A stretch of 64,000 bases of DNA from Dipylidium caninum (Eukaryota > Platyhelminthes > Cestoda > Cyclophyllidea > Dipylidiidae): NCBI GenBank assembly GCA_017562135.1, contig QEYB01000625.1, positions 372,001 through 436,000 of the forward strand. The letters are read 5' to 3'. The position numbers and the translations under genes are program-made. The notes beneath the pieces were generated by a model that saw only the letters and a list, made by a program, of their open reading frames with translations, was not told where the DNA came from and did no database searches. Positions 38,275 to 51,300 of the stretch are shown one piece after another; within the stretch, counting starts at the first letter, position 1, and each line of letters begins with the position of its first letter.

Positions 38275-41200
38275 GAGAAGGAGGTGAGTTAATTCAGCTT
38301 TTCCTTGGTCTCAATCTGCGCGTTTAGTTCGAGAGATACTTGAGTAATCTCAGGATGAGTGAGTCGAAGGGTCTAATGTGCGTGTTAGCAAATGACCGAG
38401 TGCCATGTACTTTGATTATTGGGGGACGCAGCACAGTAATGCTAAGGGACTTCTAATGAATGAAACTTCTTCCAGTGGAATAGTGACAGGTTTGAGTGGA
38501 TGGGCGTTGAATGAATTATTCGTGGTGAAGAGGGCGAGGTAGAATGGTTTTGTAGATTAGTGTGATGGGGCATTGTAGTGTATGTAATTGTGTCTTTATT
38601 TCTCGATTGAGGTGTACATTCCGCCGAACTTCCTCCTTTCTCTCTTCACCCCGCAGACGCCTTCGAGATAGTTGTCACCAACGTCAGCCCTCAGGCAGTA
38701 AGATCCCTCGTCCACCTCTCTCGATAGCTCCCCTCAATCTCACATCTCAGACTTTCTTTCAAGTCCATCACAAAATTGGCAACCCATTACGTCGGCTATT
38801 GTCCTCTGCCTCGCGGCAGTATTCCCATCAACCTCATCCTCACTCTGCTACTGCCTCTTCCACTTTACACTTCTTTGGAGATCCACAGACAAACGAAGCG
38901 GAAGCTGCTGATTTGGCCAATTTTAGAGTACCTCACAAGCTCTCTGAGGCCGTTATAGATGGAAGCAGTGAGACTGTTATCCTTCAAGCTACCCAGTCGT
39001 CTGATTTAGTCTCCTCCGGTGTTGGTAATTCATCTTCCATTATTTCAATTCCAGTGAAGATGATCTTGCTCTCACACAGTCCCATAGTAAAGATTCTGTC
39101 ACAACATCTCTTTACTACTAGTTATGGCGTAGTTTGGGACTTGGTGGGATGGATACCATCGAGCCACTTGACAACATTGAATGTGGCCTCCCTTAGTCAA
39201 TGTACTTAACTGACCACTGTCCCCCATTTCATTTAAGTTTCATCGTTTAGTTGCCCTTATGGAAAGGTCTGTAGAAGCAGCCTATTGAAGTGGTTGACTA
39301 GCAGAAAAGGAAGCTGTAAAACTGATGTCGGAACTCTATGAGATAGTTTCGGTGGCATCGCCTTGAAAAATTGGAGATGATACCATCTTTCCAACAGTTA
39401 GCTTATACACACCGTTGGGGATATAATCTTAAGCGGTGCTCCATCTTTCTTCCTCCCTTAGATTCCGCAGCTCATCATCTTTCGCGCAATCAAACACTCT
39501 CCTCGTCGATGTAGCCACTCAGGCCCACTGTGGCACGGGACGTCCAAGGTGTTATTGCATTTTAAAGTGGCGGGTTGGATTGTTTTTTTGCATATCTCTG
39601 TGTGACCGTTGCACTGCCTTAATCTACCCCTTACCTCCTCTCCCCTCCTCCGTCTTCTCTCCTGCGTCACACGGGTCGTGCATATACATGTACATCTGCA
39701 ATACCTCCTCACCTTTCCATCCTTCTACACCACATGTATCTTAATGCGGTTCCTTCCTGATTGTTCACACTTTTGAACAGAGAATTGCAGTGTAATATAA
39801 TTAATTGTTAACGAGACAAGTGGAATGTGTGGCAGTCGAGGGCCTTGGGTTCATCACTGCTTTACAGTCTAACAGCAGTGCAGTCGTAGGTGGCGGTAGT
39901 CGCGGTGTTGAGGATGTTCTTTTGCGTGAGATCACGAATTTTGAGGTCCTTTGGGGTACCGTCGTCGAGATAAGTCGCTAGCCGCCTATAAGGCGCTCTT
40001 TAAATAAGTCACTGCGGCTGTTCTGTCATGCTGACTAGTTGAGCTCAGTAGAGTGCGTTTTTTGACTTCCTTGTGTGGATCACCCTCATTTACTCAGGCT
40101 TCGGGATACTGTCACCCTGGCCCATTAATTAGTATCATGAGAACCCACGGCGTCGTGCCGATTGCAACAGTGAGGGATTCTTATGGCGAAAGGTCTCAAA
40201 TGTTACACCATCACCGTCATAGGGTGTGCCGAATACTTTAGTTTAATCACCACGGCCCCTAGATGGGCCCCCTGAATTCGTGTATTGTCAAACGTTTGTG
40301 ACAGGCATTGAAGAAACGGAAAAGCATGTCAACTCGACAAGGGCGCGGAGCATGCGACTGCTCAGAAAGGCAGATGAGGCAAGGGCTGATTGGGTAGGTG
40401 GCTCCTAAGTCTTTTCCCGTAGACGACATTCATGTCACTTACTTTCTTAATCATTCCTAGCTTCAGTCTTTTGTCTGATTGAAGATAAAATGTCTGACTG
40501 GGAATTAATGAATATGTGGTGGAATTGCTTAAACTATCGCTTGTCTGTTTAAACTGCGGCAGACTCTTCCGTCAAGTACTTGTCAAACGGGCAAAAATTA
40601 TTCTACCACCAGACTGCTGGTAGAAGAATGCATAACCGGCTTTAAGTGCCCTTTCTTCCATCGGTTACGATGGATCTCTGATTACCCTTCAACGGGAGTT
40701 TGCATTTCCAATGCATTTAATTGTTCGTATCTAAAACACTCCTTAACCTTTCTATGCTCACGCGAAGACCACTTGACATTTACACCACGTCGGTGAATAA
40801 TTGGCTCTCATTTGAAGGCCATGGGGACTATGTGATTGACAACTTGTCAAGCTTTGACTGTTGCACATGAGAAAGACATGTACTAGGGAATCACTCTAAT
40901 TGTGAAATTATTCACCAATGTGGGAATTCACCTATGCTCTTCCAGTCCGACTCCGTTTTTAGCACATAGTTGACCTCGTGGATAGAGATTCAGCGGTTGT
41001 AGGAAGCGATCACATCAGTGGCGACGATTCCACCTACATTGCGCTTCTCATTGACATTTCCGTCATGGAATTGCTAAGTCGAAATTCTTCCCACCCTAAG
41101 TGACAGAACCACTTCCCATAGACCCATCACACTCACACACACGTCGACTTGAGAGCCCAGTGAGGAGAACTTGTGCGTATCCGGGTCGAAGGTGCAACTT

Positions 41201-42140
41201 CTAGGCACCAAAAAAGGTGGGGAGGAAGTGGAGAGGTTTGTCCAGTTCTGACTCGAATTGGAATACTACATTGGGGAAAAAATTTAACTAAAGTCGCCTG
41301 CCAAAAGGGTGTGCTTATTAACTTCATATTAAATTTGACTATGAAAATTAAGAGGCGTTCGTACTCCCATGTATATCGTCTAAACTTTAACCATCTGATA
41401 GAAGCTAAATCGGAATGCGCAGCATCCTCGGGTTTAGCATTAGAAGATGTGACACCGGAAACTATTCCAAGTTGTCCACGGTTGAGACGATTTCGTCACA
41501 GGTTGGTCCCTGAGGCGAGTATTCTCTACCACTGATCAAGGTTTACTTTAAATCTGTAAATCACACCATTCCACATGCTTTTACACGTTTATGAAAGCCA
41601 AGTATACGCGAAAGCTCAGTTGGAGGACATAACGTCATAGTCCGTTTACCCCTACACGACATGACGACAGGGTTGCGTTTATGCCGCAATGCATCTCAAT
41701 CTACAAAATATTCCTTCCCTTGGGAAGGTGTTTTCGAGGCGAAGCAGAGGAAGGCGCGCGACAAGCCTGTCGTGACTTCTCTGCCTTTTAAATGATAAGA
41801 CGTGACTGCTTGGCTTTCACTGCCCGTCAACGCGGATACAAATGAAACCTGACAATGATATTATCACCATTCAGTTGACTGCAAGTACCAGCCCATTCTA
41901 AGGAGTGCTGGTTCGCCTACATTCCTCTCATTTCCTTCATTTGCCAACGCAAAAGGATGTCTCAACGTCAAGGTTAACTGACGTGATGAGACCCATTTGC
42001 ACCCAAATTTATCTTTGTAATACACCGGGTGTCCTAAAGTTTTCTTTAACTGCTAAAAGTACTCTTCCATCTCCTAACCGTACTACCGCGGCTATGGAAT
42101 CGGTTGACAATTTCTTCCTTTTGTTCTCATTCGTCAATCC
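38275..42140. other. 3' flank of MFSD14 and spacer before the right arm
   Basis: Apart from the doubtful frame at 38562-39209, this 3.9 kb has no supported gene. A good donor-like site (GAG|GTGAGT) lies 11 nt after the MFSD14 stop and an acceptor-like CCCGCAG at 38650-38656, so a spliced 3' UTR is possible. An open frame at 41173-41535 has no recognisable content. Confidence 0.45.
38562..39209 (+). CDS. unassigned 215-codon open frame, coding status doubtful
   Basis: This is the longest uninterrupted frame in the window. Its product is rich in Ser, His and Pro, and I recognise no domain. The middle part (HFFGDPQTNEAEAADLANF and on to SSETVILQAT) looks more protein-like than the ends. Past 39053 a second frame becomes plausible: SEDDLALTQSHSKD, a TAG, then LWRSLGLGGMDTIEPLD to a stop. 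That could mean an intron, a frameshifted pseudogene or chance. It lies 290 nt after the MFSD14 stop on the same strand, so it could also be 3' UTR or an alternative last exon. I cannot choose among these. Confidence 0.2.
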   Translation: MMGHCSVCNCVFISRLRCTFRRTSSFLSSPRRRLRDSCHQRQPSGSKIPRPPLSIAPLNLTSQTFFQVHHKIGNPLRRLLSSASRQYSHQPHPHSATASSTLHFFGDPQTNEAEAADLANFRVPHKLSEAVIDGSSETVILQATQSSDLVSSGVGNSSSIISIPVKMILLSHSPIVKILSQHLFTTSYGVVWDLVGWIPSSHLTTLNVASLSQCT

Positions 42141-44317
42141 ACTGCTAAAGGAATCACAAGTGAGGCAATGTGCACTGCCGAGTGGGAAGAAATTGTGATC
42201 CGATTGGTTGATGATGGAACCGACGTCCCTCCATTCATGCTAACCACCTCTCACCTTCCTCAATGTCTTCTTGCATTGACTCGACTTGCTCCCCAGAACT
42301 GCTACTCTGTAACTACTCACTTTGCGGTTGGTGAGTTCGAGGTAACAAAAAGTACCATTGAGCGGGAGAGAAGGAACCACCACCCCCCAAGACCACGACG
42401 ACCACGATGACGACGACGTGCTACGAGGTGTGGCATGAAGGCAGCCACGGGGGCCACTCTACACCACCTACACTGCCTACGTTCATAAGTCAACAATGAC
42501 AAGGCGTTTGCAGTCGTAGGGCGGCCTCGCAGAGTCACTCACGTTGAAGACTTCCCTTAAATAAAGCATCCATTTACCCACGTGTTCTCCCTTCATCCTC
42601 CAGCTCCAGCCTGCCTCTATGCTCCACCTTCCGCCTTCTCCTCCCGCCTCAGCCTCTCCCTCCCCCCGCACATGGCTTTGTTCTCGCCTCCCCCCGCCTC
42701 CGCCTCCGCCTCCGCTCTCGGTATTCCACCATGGTGAATTGCACTACACCCATGCACGAGCTGCCTCATGATCCTGACGACCTACAGACCTCCAATGAGT
42801 CCGATTTGATGACCTCGAACAAGACTGCAGTTTAAGCGGATGTTGCGCACGAAAAACTCGATGATAAGATGGCGACATTGTTGCCAAGAAAGGCACCCAC
42901 GTTCCCAACACTAGTTACCGCCGACTGAGCACTCGGTGGAGGAAGGTGCGAGTAGCCAAAACTCACACCACCGAGAAGTACAGCCTCGTGGTAAGACGAC
43001 CTCGAGGCTACAGGTGACACATTCACCATGAGTTCCTCTTTAGTCAAACCTAGTTGGGGGCGAGATGTGGTGACGGTAATGGGGGCAGTGACGGCAGTGA
43101 GAGCAGTGGGATGAGTGGGAGTGGTAGTGTAGGAGTACTACCAATGCCAGTACTACTAGCAGCAGTACTAGCAGTAGTATTAATAGTGATACTAGGAGGA
43201 GGAGGAAGAGGAGGAGGAGGAGGAGGATGGATGGAGGAGGGAGGAGGGAGGAGAAGAAGGGGAGGACCAAGCGGGAAGTGGATGGCAGAAAAAAGGCGCT
43301 TCGAGACAGGTTAGAGGTGTGAGGGGACGAGACTTGCCTGAGTGAGACCCTGTTGGTCCGATTTCACGTGGTTGGAGAGAAAGGCAGAGAGCGCCGGGTA
43401 CGTGATGCTCCCGAAGCCCGCCACACATCCCGCCGACCACAGGATCCACGCCGAACTGAAGAAGCCGAACATGGCCAGTTGACACGCCTCGAACGCCAGT
43501 CCCACTATGATTGCGTGTTTCGCGCCCAGACACGAGATCAGCAAGCCCAGACCGCAGGTCTACAGGACAACATCGCAACACCTGTTCACCGTGTTCTCGT
43601 CAGTGGCCGTTTACCGCTGACACAATTGCCATCCTGTCCACCCTCCCTCATCAGTGAATAGGTGTCTCGGTTGCAGACCACCTCGCAATTGCACCACCTT
43701 CACTCAACACCAGCCAACGCACTCCACCAAACAAACAGCAGCGAGGAATGGAAAAGACGCACTCGGTAAGGTAAGACCTCCTTAGAAGTTTCGCGCTGTT
43801 TATCCCACCAACAACCTCCTCCAATGCCTCACTGCCAGCATGAAGCCAGAGTCTGTCTTACAGCCTCTCCCCAATGCTCGCTACCACAATCATTGTGTTT
43901 TGCGTCCTGAGTGGACGTCAGCCCGGTGGCCACAGCTCACATCCTTCTCCACAAACTCGTGAGCAATGTCTGCAGACAAAATAAAGCGCCAAATTGAGAC
44001 GTAGTCAACAGAAGTGCCCACATGTCTCGCCTACGTGGATGAAGATAGGCACCCACGCTCTCCTTTCCACGTGCAAAAGCCCTCAACGTACGCAAAATGA
44101 AGAGGGTTTTTTGGTAGAGTGAATGGCCGATCTAACAATGGGGTCTTATTGATGTGGGGTTGCGATGACTTGCGCCACCGAAAAGAGGAATAGGTCCGAA
44201 AGCACGCCTCTTAAAAGGTGTGTAACTATGGGTCGACCGCTGCTTATTAAAGGAAGAAGTTTTGCGTGCCTCGTGACTCCTTATTTTTGATTTTTTATTC
44301 TCGGTGTAGAAGCCGTT
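42141..44317 (-). repeat. right arm of the inverted duplication
   Basis: Reverse complement of 32127-34341. It lies 3.9 kb beyond the MFSD14 stop, and the spacer between arms is about 7.8 kb. It includes the copied MFSD14 exon (43338-43559) and shorter versions of the GTC and CCT repeats. I see no flanking direct repeat, poly-A tail or transposase gene, so nothing marks it as a transposon insertion. Retention of intron sequence on both sides excludes a retrocopy. Confidence 0.9.
43338..43559 (-). pseudogene. orphan copy of the sixth conserved MFSD14 exon
   Basis: 222 nt, identical in length and phase to 32884-33105. By eye there are four differences: two silent, one Thr to Ala (in GAKHTII) and one Leu to Phe (VAGLG to VAGFG). 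The frame is fully open and the acceptor (TGTAG) is retained. The donor, GTAAGT in the functional exon, is GCAAGT here. No other transporter exon is found on the minus strand nearby, so the copy cannot encode a transporter by itself. It could still be spliced, since this genome uses GC donors, or serve as a template for gene conversion. Confidence 0.85.
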
Positions 44318-45301
44318 AAAATGGGGTACCTCTTTTTGTGCATTTTAACGTAAATGAGAGAGTAGTGAGTGGGGGATAATAGCTTCTTAATTGTTCTTAT
44401 CTTCAGACCAATTTTTGCCTGATATCTAATTCACTTAAATCTGGCGGCTCGATCTATTTTTGTAATGAAATTATGACCCTTCAGCAACAGATGCTTTGAT
44501 GAGAGAGTCTTGGGCTAATAGTATCATGCACAAATCAACTCGTTTGGCGCATTGAGTATAAATTTTAAATTATACACATTGTTTTCGAGCATTTTCTCAC
44601 TCACTTTACCGCAAGCCTGTTCATTTCCACGCCATCTACTTTGAATATTGTGAGGGATATTTCCCCTGTGTAATGCGACATACTCTCATGGTAATTTCCG
44701 TACTTATCATTGTTTGAGGTAAGGAAATCAACCATGGCTTACAAAACGAAGATTTTTCTTATAGACAAGACCAATTGTCATAATCTACCTTGCAGATCTA
44801 TACATAACAAAGCGTGTAGGGAAGTGTATACAAGACTCAGAATGTACTCACCCTAAGACTGTTTTAATCTTATAGCCCACTCGATATTTCCCGCTAACAA
44901 GTATTATGAAAAAATAATTTAATTAAACGTTATGGAAAAATCGTGGAAATTTTACGCGTTCTGCTAACACAATGTGGTATTTGTCTTTTGGCCAAAGAAA
45001 TTGGTGGTCTTGTTAAAACCACTTTTTTTTATTAAGTGCCATCAGCGGTTGATGCGAAAGTGTTAGGTCCTGCGATGATCGGAGTGATTCACTTCTGCCT
45101 TACTCCTTTTATAAACTAAAAGATACCCTAGGGATTTGCGATGTTTGCTCTTAAATGGATCCATAAAAATGTACCTAAGGCTTATATAACTGATATTTTC
45201 TCAAGAAACAAAGCACAGTTTCTCCGCCGAATGACGAGGAAATACAGGTTTTTAATGGATTTACACGTTCAAATGTATTTATAATTTAAGTCTCCTTACA
45301 G
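44318..45301. other. interval upstream of the first recognised VPS50 exon
   Basis: About 1 kb, AT-rich. It probably contains the VPS50 promoter and first exon. An ATG in good context at 44734 opens about 30 codons to a GTGTAT, and another short candidate starts at 45141. Neither resembles the family N-terminus, so I leave the start open. Confidence 0.4.
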
Positions 45302-48300
45302 CTTGTCCACAGATCATTACCAGCCCGTTGGACATCCAATCATGTGATTCAGCAGTTCTCAAGGAGATGATAGGTGAAATCGATTCTATGTACTTCTCAT
45401 CTGCCGTTGATTGTGGCGAATATGAAATACAAGTGGTTATTTTACTTGGTTTTATTTGAGTCTAACTTTAGCATAATCTTACTCAACAGTATCGCGACCC
45501 TCAGGCCATAATGAATCGTGTCGAAACGCTTGAAAGGCAGAGCACTGCTGTCTGCCGACAGCTTTCTAACCTTATTCTCGAAAAACAACCGCATTATCAA
45601 AATGAACTGAAAAATGTCGTTCTATTGCAGGATGTTAATAGCGCTGCATATGAGCAGTGCATTGAAACTAGGAAGTCTTTGGAGGTGTTATTAGAAAATG
45701 TTGTTAAACCCAGGGTCATAGTAATACGCAACTACAAACGCTGTCTTCGACTAAGTCGTGTTCTTGAAATACTGAAACGCATCCGAACTTTGAAGAACGA
45801 CATGTTTGCGATTAACAAATTAATAGAGGAACACCGCTTTTGTGAGGCGATTTCTTTGCATCGACAGAGTTGTCAAGCCACAGAGGATTTCAAACCCTAC
45901 AGTTGTGTTGAGTAAGTCTCACTTTGATACTTTTTGTTTCTAGCTCCTTGCAACAGTCCTTGCGCGCAGTTAATCACAAGATAGATGATGCTCTTGACAA
46001 TGTTCTTGCCAATGGTTGCGAAAACTTTGACCCAAGTCAGTATGCCCTTCTTCAGAAGGCGTTCGAGTAAGACATCATTTTCCTCATTATTTTATTTTTC
46101 TTGCTATGTTAGACGCTTGGGGAATACGATGACGACGGTAGCTCAGTTGCAAGTTCACGTCACAACGAAAATTCACGAACGAGCTGCAACTGTGTTGGCT
46201 GGATTTTCGGCGGGATCATTCACGGAGGATGCAAAGAATATCGCAGATTATGAAGCACTCTGTTCAGTGTGTTGCTTTTATTTTTAAACTTAATTTATTT
46301 TTTTGATTGACAGAATTTTTGTGCAATTCATCTTTTATCTTATTGTTACGCATCCTGCATCATGTTTGATGTATATACTAAAAGTGCTTATCGTGGTTGC
46401 ATTCGCCCGCTCTTTCGTACTAAAAGAATCCGGTGTTTAAATGGTGAACATTTAATACCACAGTAAAGGGATACCTTGGGTTTGGGTTTATGTAAAAGTT
46501 TCGTCAAATATAACTTGCTTTGTCTGGTGACGACCGCTTTAACACCGAAAAATGTTAAGATTGGTTTATACCTTTTTGTTTTATACTAATGTCAAAATTT
46601 GACATGAATTTACGCTTTTCTTATCGACTGATTCTTTTCTATCTTCAATGACGTCAGTTCATCAAGTTTTACACAGATAATCCTCATCATCTGCAATGTT
46701 CACATTGTTTGTCAACGATGCTAAACCGGCTTATTTCTCTGATTTTGCTAGATTGTTGTCTGCATATTCTCATTGTATTCAATGTCAAAGGGCGTCTCTC
46801 AGGAAATACACTTTTTTTCAACAATTTGGAACTATGTGCATTGTCCAGATTCCCCTAGGAACTGAACAAAATATCGTTAAAGAACGCTATTATTCGTCTG
46901 CCATTAAGTTGGCTATAAACTTATAGTTTAGGATCCATGGTAGTCGAAAATTAATTCCACAATAATATAGTCAAAAGGGGATGTTAGTGTTGCTTTTCGA
47001 GGCATGGGTATGGAACACAGTTGAGCATTTCAACAAGCGATTTTTATCCTCTGAAATTAAATCACTTTTTGTGTTATGATCTCAGCTTTCCTATTGGATG
47101 GCTTAACAAGCCACCCATTCGACCCTTCGATGCTTATCCGGTTTAACCACAACTGATCCATCATTTCACGAAAAAGGAGTAGTAATCTGAAAAATGTTCG
47201 GTAATAAAGCACTAAAAAATATCTCTTTTCGCATCCTCCTGTTACACTATTGCATTTTCTTCATCTACGAAATAGATTTGCCATTCTTGGTGTATATAAT
47301 ACGCTAAGCATGCGAGATTTTTGGCTTTTAAATTTCTTCCACGTATTGAGTGGCAATACCCAACAGTATCATACGGTGGATTAATGATAGATGTACCATG
47401 GCTAAGATCGCGAGTGACGGATGTATTATCTGTTCCTGAACTGTTTGCATTAACCGAGCATTCTACTACATTGAAGGGGTGGCATGTTTAACGATTGCAC
47501 GAAAGTACTTTCACTAAAGTTACTCCTACCTTCCATCTTAAAGTTTTATTTACCTAATACGTCTGACAATCACTGGTTCCTCCCTTGTTGAGTTTATTGT
47601 ATTTACCTTTCCTATTACTCGTATGGCCAAATTTGACAGACATTTTTCATTTCTCCCCACCACAGTGGTGTGAAATTTTGATATGCTCCATTAGAAACAA
47701 TGTTTTCTCTTTTTAAAAGCATTTTAGGACAAAAATTGAATGGGTATGTAAATAATTGTTAGATATGATATGCCACTTTCAGAAGTAGACTTTAGCGGTT
47801 AAAATTTTACAGACATCAGTTACATTTGCTCATTTTGGCTTCAGAGTCTACCAGCGAACACTTTGGTAACAGCTCTATCCGGTCTTTGCAAGTCTCTTTG
47901 GACTATTCTGGTGTGCTATCACTGCATTTCTCTATGGCACGAAAGCGCCTCTCAACGTGGTCAAAATAGTAAGGAGAAGGAAGAAAAGGAGACGGAGGTG
48001 TCTATACACTCCCCTGACTTGATTCGTCAATGGCATGCTTACGTGGCTTCCAAGTTGGCACTAAATCGGGGTCGTGTTTGGATGGATATAGTGTCCCGAG
48101 TTCAACCCTTACTGAGTAACATCGCCGCCAACGCGAAGCAGTTCACATTTGAGGATATTGTTGTTACCTTGAATATTGTCAACCGGTAAGATGCTCGACG
48201 CTATATTGAGCCTGTTTTTTCTCAATGGCACCACCAGTTTTTCAGTGTCTTTTTTCAGATTAGTACAAATCGGGAAGGAATTCGCGGGGCTCATGTCGTT

Positions 48301-51300
48301 CGATCTCTTAGAGGTTTTGAAAAATTCAATCCGCGGATTCTTTGGAGAGTTCCATAGAAAGCATATGGAACGTCTGAGATTGTTTTTGGATCATGAGAGT
48401 TGGGAACATGTGCCCGTTAAGCCTGGATTCACACTTCTTGATCTCCATGCAAGTTGATAATTTTTTTATGAGTCTATGTTTTTTCTCTGCTATAAATCTC
48501 ACCTAATGCATGTAGACATTGAATTTTTGATTTTAGTACCAAGAGTATATTTCCGTACATTGTCCACATGGATTGCTAATTTCCATTTAGTTGTGTCTCT
48601 ATGGTATTTCTTCTTAACAGTATGCCTCTTTTTCACCGGTTTCGTGAAAGTCCTGATTAGGAATTAATTGCATGTCTTCTTAAAAGTTGGTGTATTATCT
48701 GCAGCAAGTATGAGGCGAGAGACTTGGTTGCGCCAATTGAATAAACTCGTAAAAATGCAGTTATTTGTACGAGCTGTAATGCGTGTGACTTTCAAAAAAT
48801 CTGTCACAGACTGTCTGGATATGCTTCTGGTTCTAAGGAGCATGGAATTACTTAGCCAATGTACATTTTAGGAATTTCACTCTCTGACGGAAATTTTGGC
48901 CCCGACTGAGGATGCATCAGCAAATGTTCAGCCTAATCTTTCTGAGTGAGTGAGAAAAACCCTATATCTTTGTTTTAATGCTTTCATTACTTTCTAGCCA
49001 TTGTACACTTTACCTTCACTAGACCTACTTCGCCGAGCCAAGGAAAATTTTTTAAGGAGCCTTACGACTGTGATTTCTTTGGTTTCGAGTCGAACGCTTC
49101 AAGAAGTGAACACATGAATTCTGTTGAGTCCAATGAAACAATTACTAATGGGATTGCTGCGGTAGACAACTCGGTTAGTTCCGTCACTGCTCTTATGAGA
49201 ATCCGAGTTTATTCAGCGTTACCTCGGGGACAATTTACTTTAAATAAGTGGCGAGTGGGGAGTTTATGCTCATCCTTCACATTTTTACCAGTCATCTAAT
49301 TCGTGATTAAAATTCGAGTGAGGTGGCTGGACGATTGACGACGTCGTTGAATAATGTTGATAACTTTGTTCACCATTTTTAGGGTCCTCCAACTGCTGGC
49401 GACCACCAGGAGGGAATCTCAACAAGTCCATTACTTGCCAGCACAACTATTGAAGTTTTACGTCTTTTCGGTAATTTACATCGTTATTATAATTTCCCAT
49501 GGTTTTTCTTTCTTTAGATTTTGTCTTTCACATTCATTCCACATTTTCTAGGCTTTTGATAAATCATAAAGCTCTCGATATCGCTCACCTTTACCTGCCT
49601 AGATGAAGAAGCGCTCATCTGTTGATGCTTGAAGTAGGATTTCCATAGTGGACATTAAAATGTCGAATTGTTCACTTAAGTAATACGGCTGTCCACGCTC
49701 TTTATGGTATTCTTCACATCACTCCTCACGTAGTGAAAGATAGATGGGTGACGTTCTTTTTTATGTGCTTGGACCTTCTGCTACTGTGCTATGGCAACGC
49801 GTTTTGGTAACATGTGAGAGCTCAACTTTGACTATGTAAATACTTTTTTTTGACCAATTGCGTATGCTTGAGGTCTGCGACGTCACTTATTATAATCTGG
49901 TTTGTTTGAAAAGCAACTAAAACACATATTGGCCCGATGGAGCTTTGCCCATAATCAACGCTCTTTTCATTAATTTATTTTCCTCTCAATAGCCAAAAAA
50001 TATTTATGTGTTCATAAATCCATCTATCGTCGGATGAGGGACGTCTGCCATCTACCATGGAGGAACACGTGTTTCGTGTTTTTTGTTGTTACAACGGAGC
50101 ATCACATATATGTGACAAAATTATTAGTGTACATGTTTACACACGTTTGCCAATTTCTTTGCTTTGAAGAATTTATCTGGTTAGCTCCGATTTGTCATCC
50201 ATTTCACCCCTCCCACGCCTATACGACTCCTAAATGGTCTCTGTTCGGCACTATTATGCAGTCGTTCTCCCTGATTCAGCCCAACCCTCTCATTTTCTAC
50301 CTCTTCCACGACTTCTTTTTTGCCCACCTATTTTGTAGGCCGGTACCTCCAAATGATGCGACTCCTACGACCCATTGCCAGTGATGTCATGCACTGCATT
50401 GGACAGATCTTCGACTACTACTTATTCGTCGTAAGTCAGGAATACAACTACCTACTATCGTCGACTAAGGTATCCTTTTCATCACGGCACTTCATTTTTC
50501 TGTCCTCTTAGGTATACAGTCTTTTCGGAAAGCCTTTGGTGAGTTTCATTTGAGTGTGAAAATGTAGCCTTTGTGTATTTGTAAGGGCATGTTCACCACT
50601 GCCATGGGTAATGTGCGTTAAATCAACAATTTCTCCTTTCGTTTATGTGCCTTAAACCACTTAACTGCATTCGGGTATGGTTTCCAATTGTAAAGTCTCT
50701 TTGTAGATGCATTAATTGCCGATGCTAATATCATCATTGTCCCTTTAACGATACACGTACATGATCTATTGTACCGGAAAGTTCTGTCCGTTTTAATGAT
50801 AATTTGGGACTCAACACATGTTTGTTTGATGCAGGTTCGGCTTTCTATTTTTATCGCTTACTGTACACATAATGACGTAGTAAATTAACTAAAACAAAAT
50901 TTATTAACATTTATATTGAGTGTGAAGCGTTAGTGCACTCATGGCTGCTGATGAAGTTTCATTTATGCTACTATATTTCATGAAAATTTCGACAAGGCAG
51001 AAATGTTAAAGAAACATGTAGAAATTAGTTGCGACTGTTCGGTGAGGGTGTAGTTTTAGAGGGCAGGCAAAAAATGGTTTGAAACGGGTGATTTCCATTT
51101 TTTTGATAATCTACTCTCTGGGGGACTATCTTGGATCTTCGCCAATATTGCTGAGACCATGTTGGGACAGGATCCTTTTCGGACAAAATCGGAGACCGCG
51201 GAAAGACTTAATTCAGCTCAGAAAACCATTTCGGGCCCTATTTCGAAAAGAAAATTGGTAGGGAAATTTTCAAGATGGGGTGCCCTGCATGAACGAACTC

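Noticed and set aside
41173..41535. 120-codon plus-strand frame in the spacer
   Set aside because: No recognisable motif, no splice partner and biased composition; probably chance.
42317..43314. Open frames in the right arm other than the exon copy
   Set aside because: They are counterparts of the intron frames in the left arm and change with microsatellite length.
42141..44317. Processed retrocopy of the transporter
   Set aside because: Only one exon is present and it keeps its intron flanks, so it was copied as DNA.
44734..44825. ATG in good context as VPS50 start exon
   Set aside because: The encoded segment does not resemble the family N-terminus and its phase does not fit the first firm exon without choosing the alternative acceptor at 45313.
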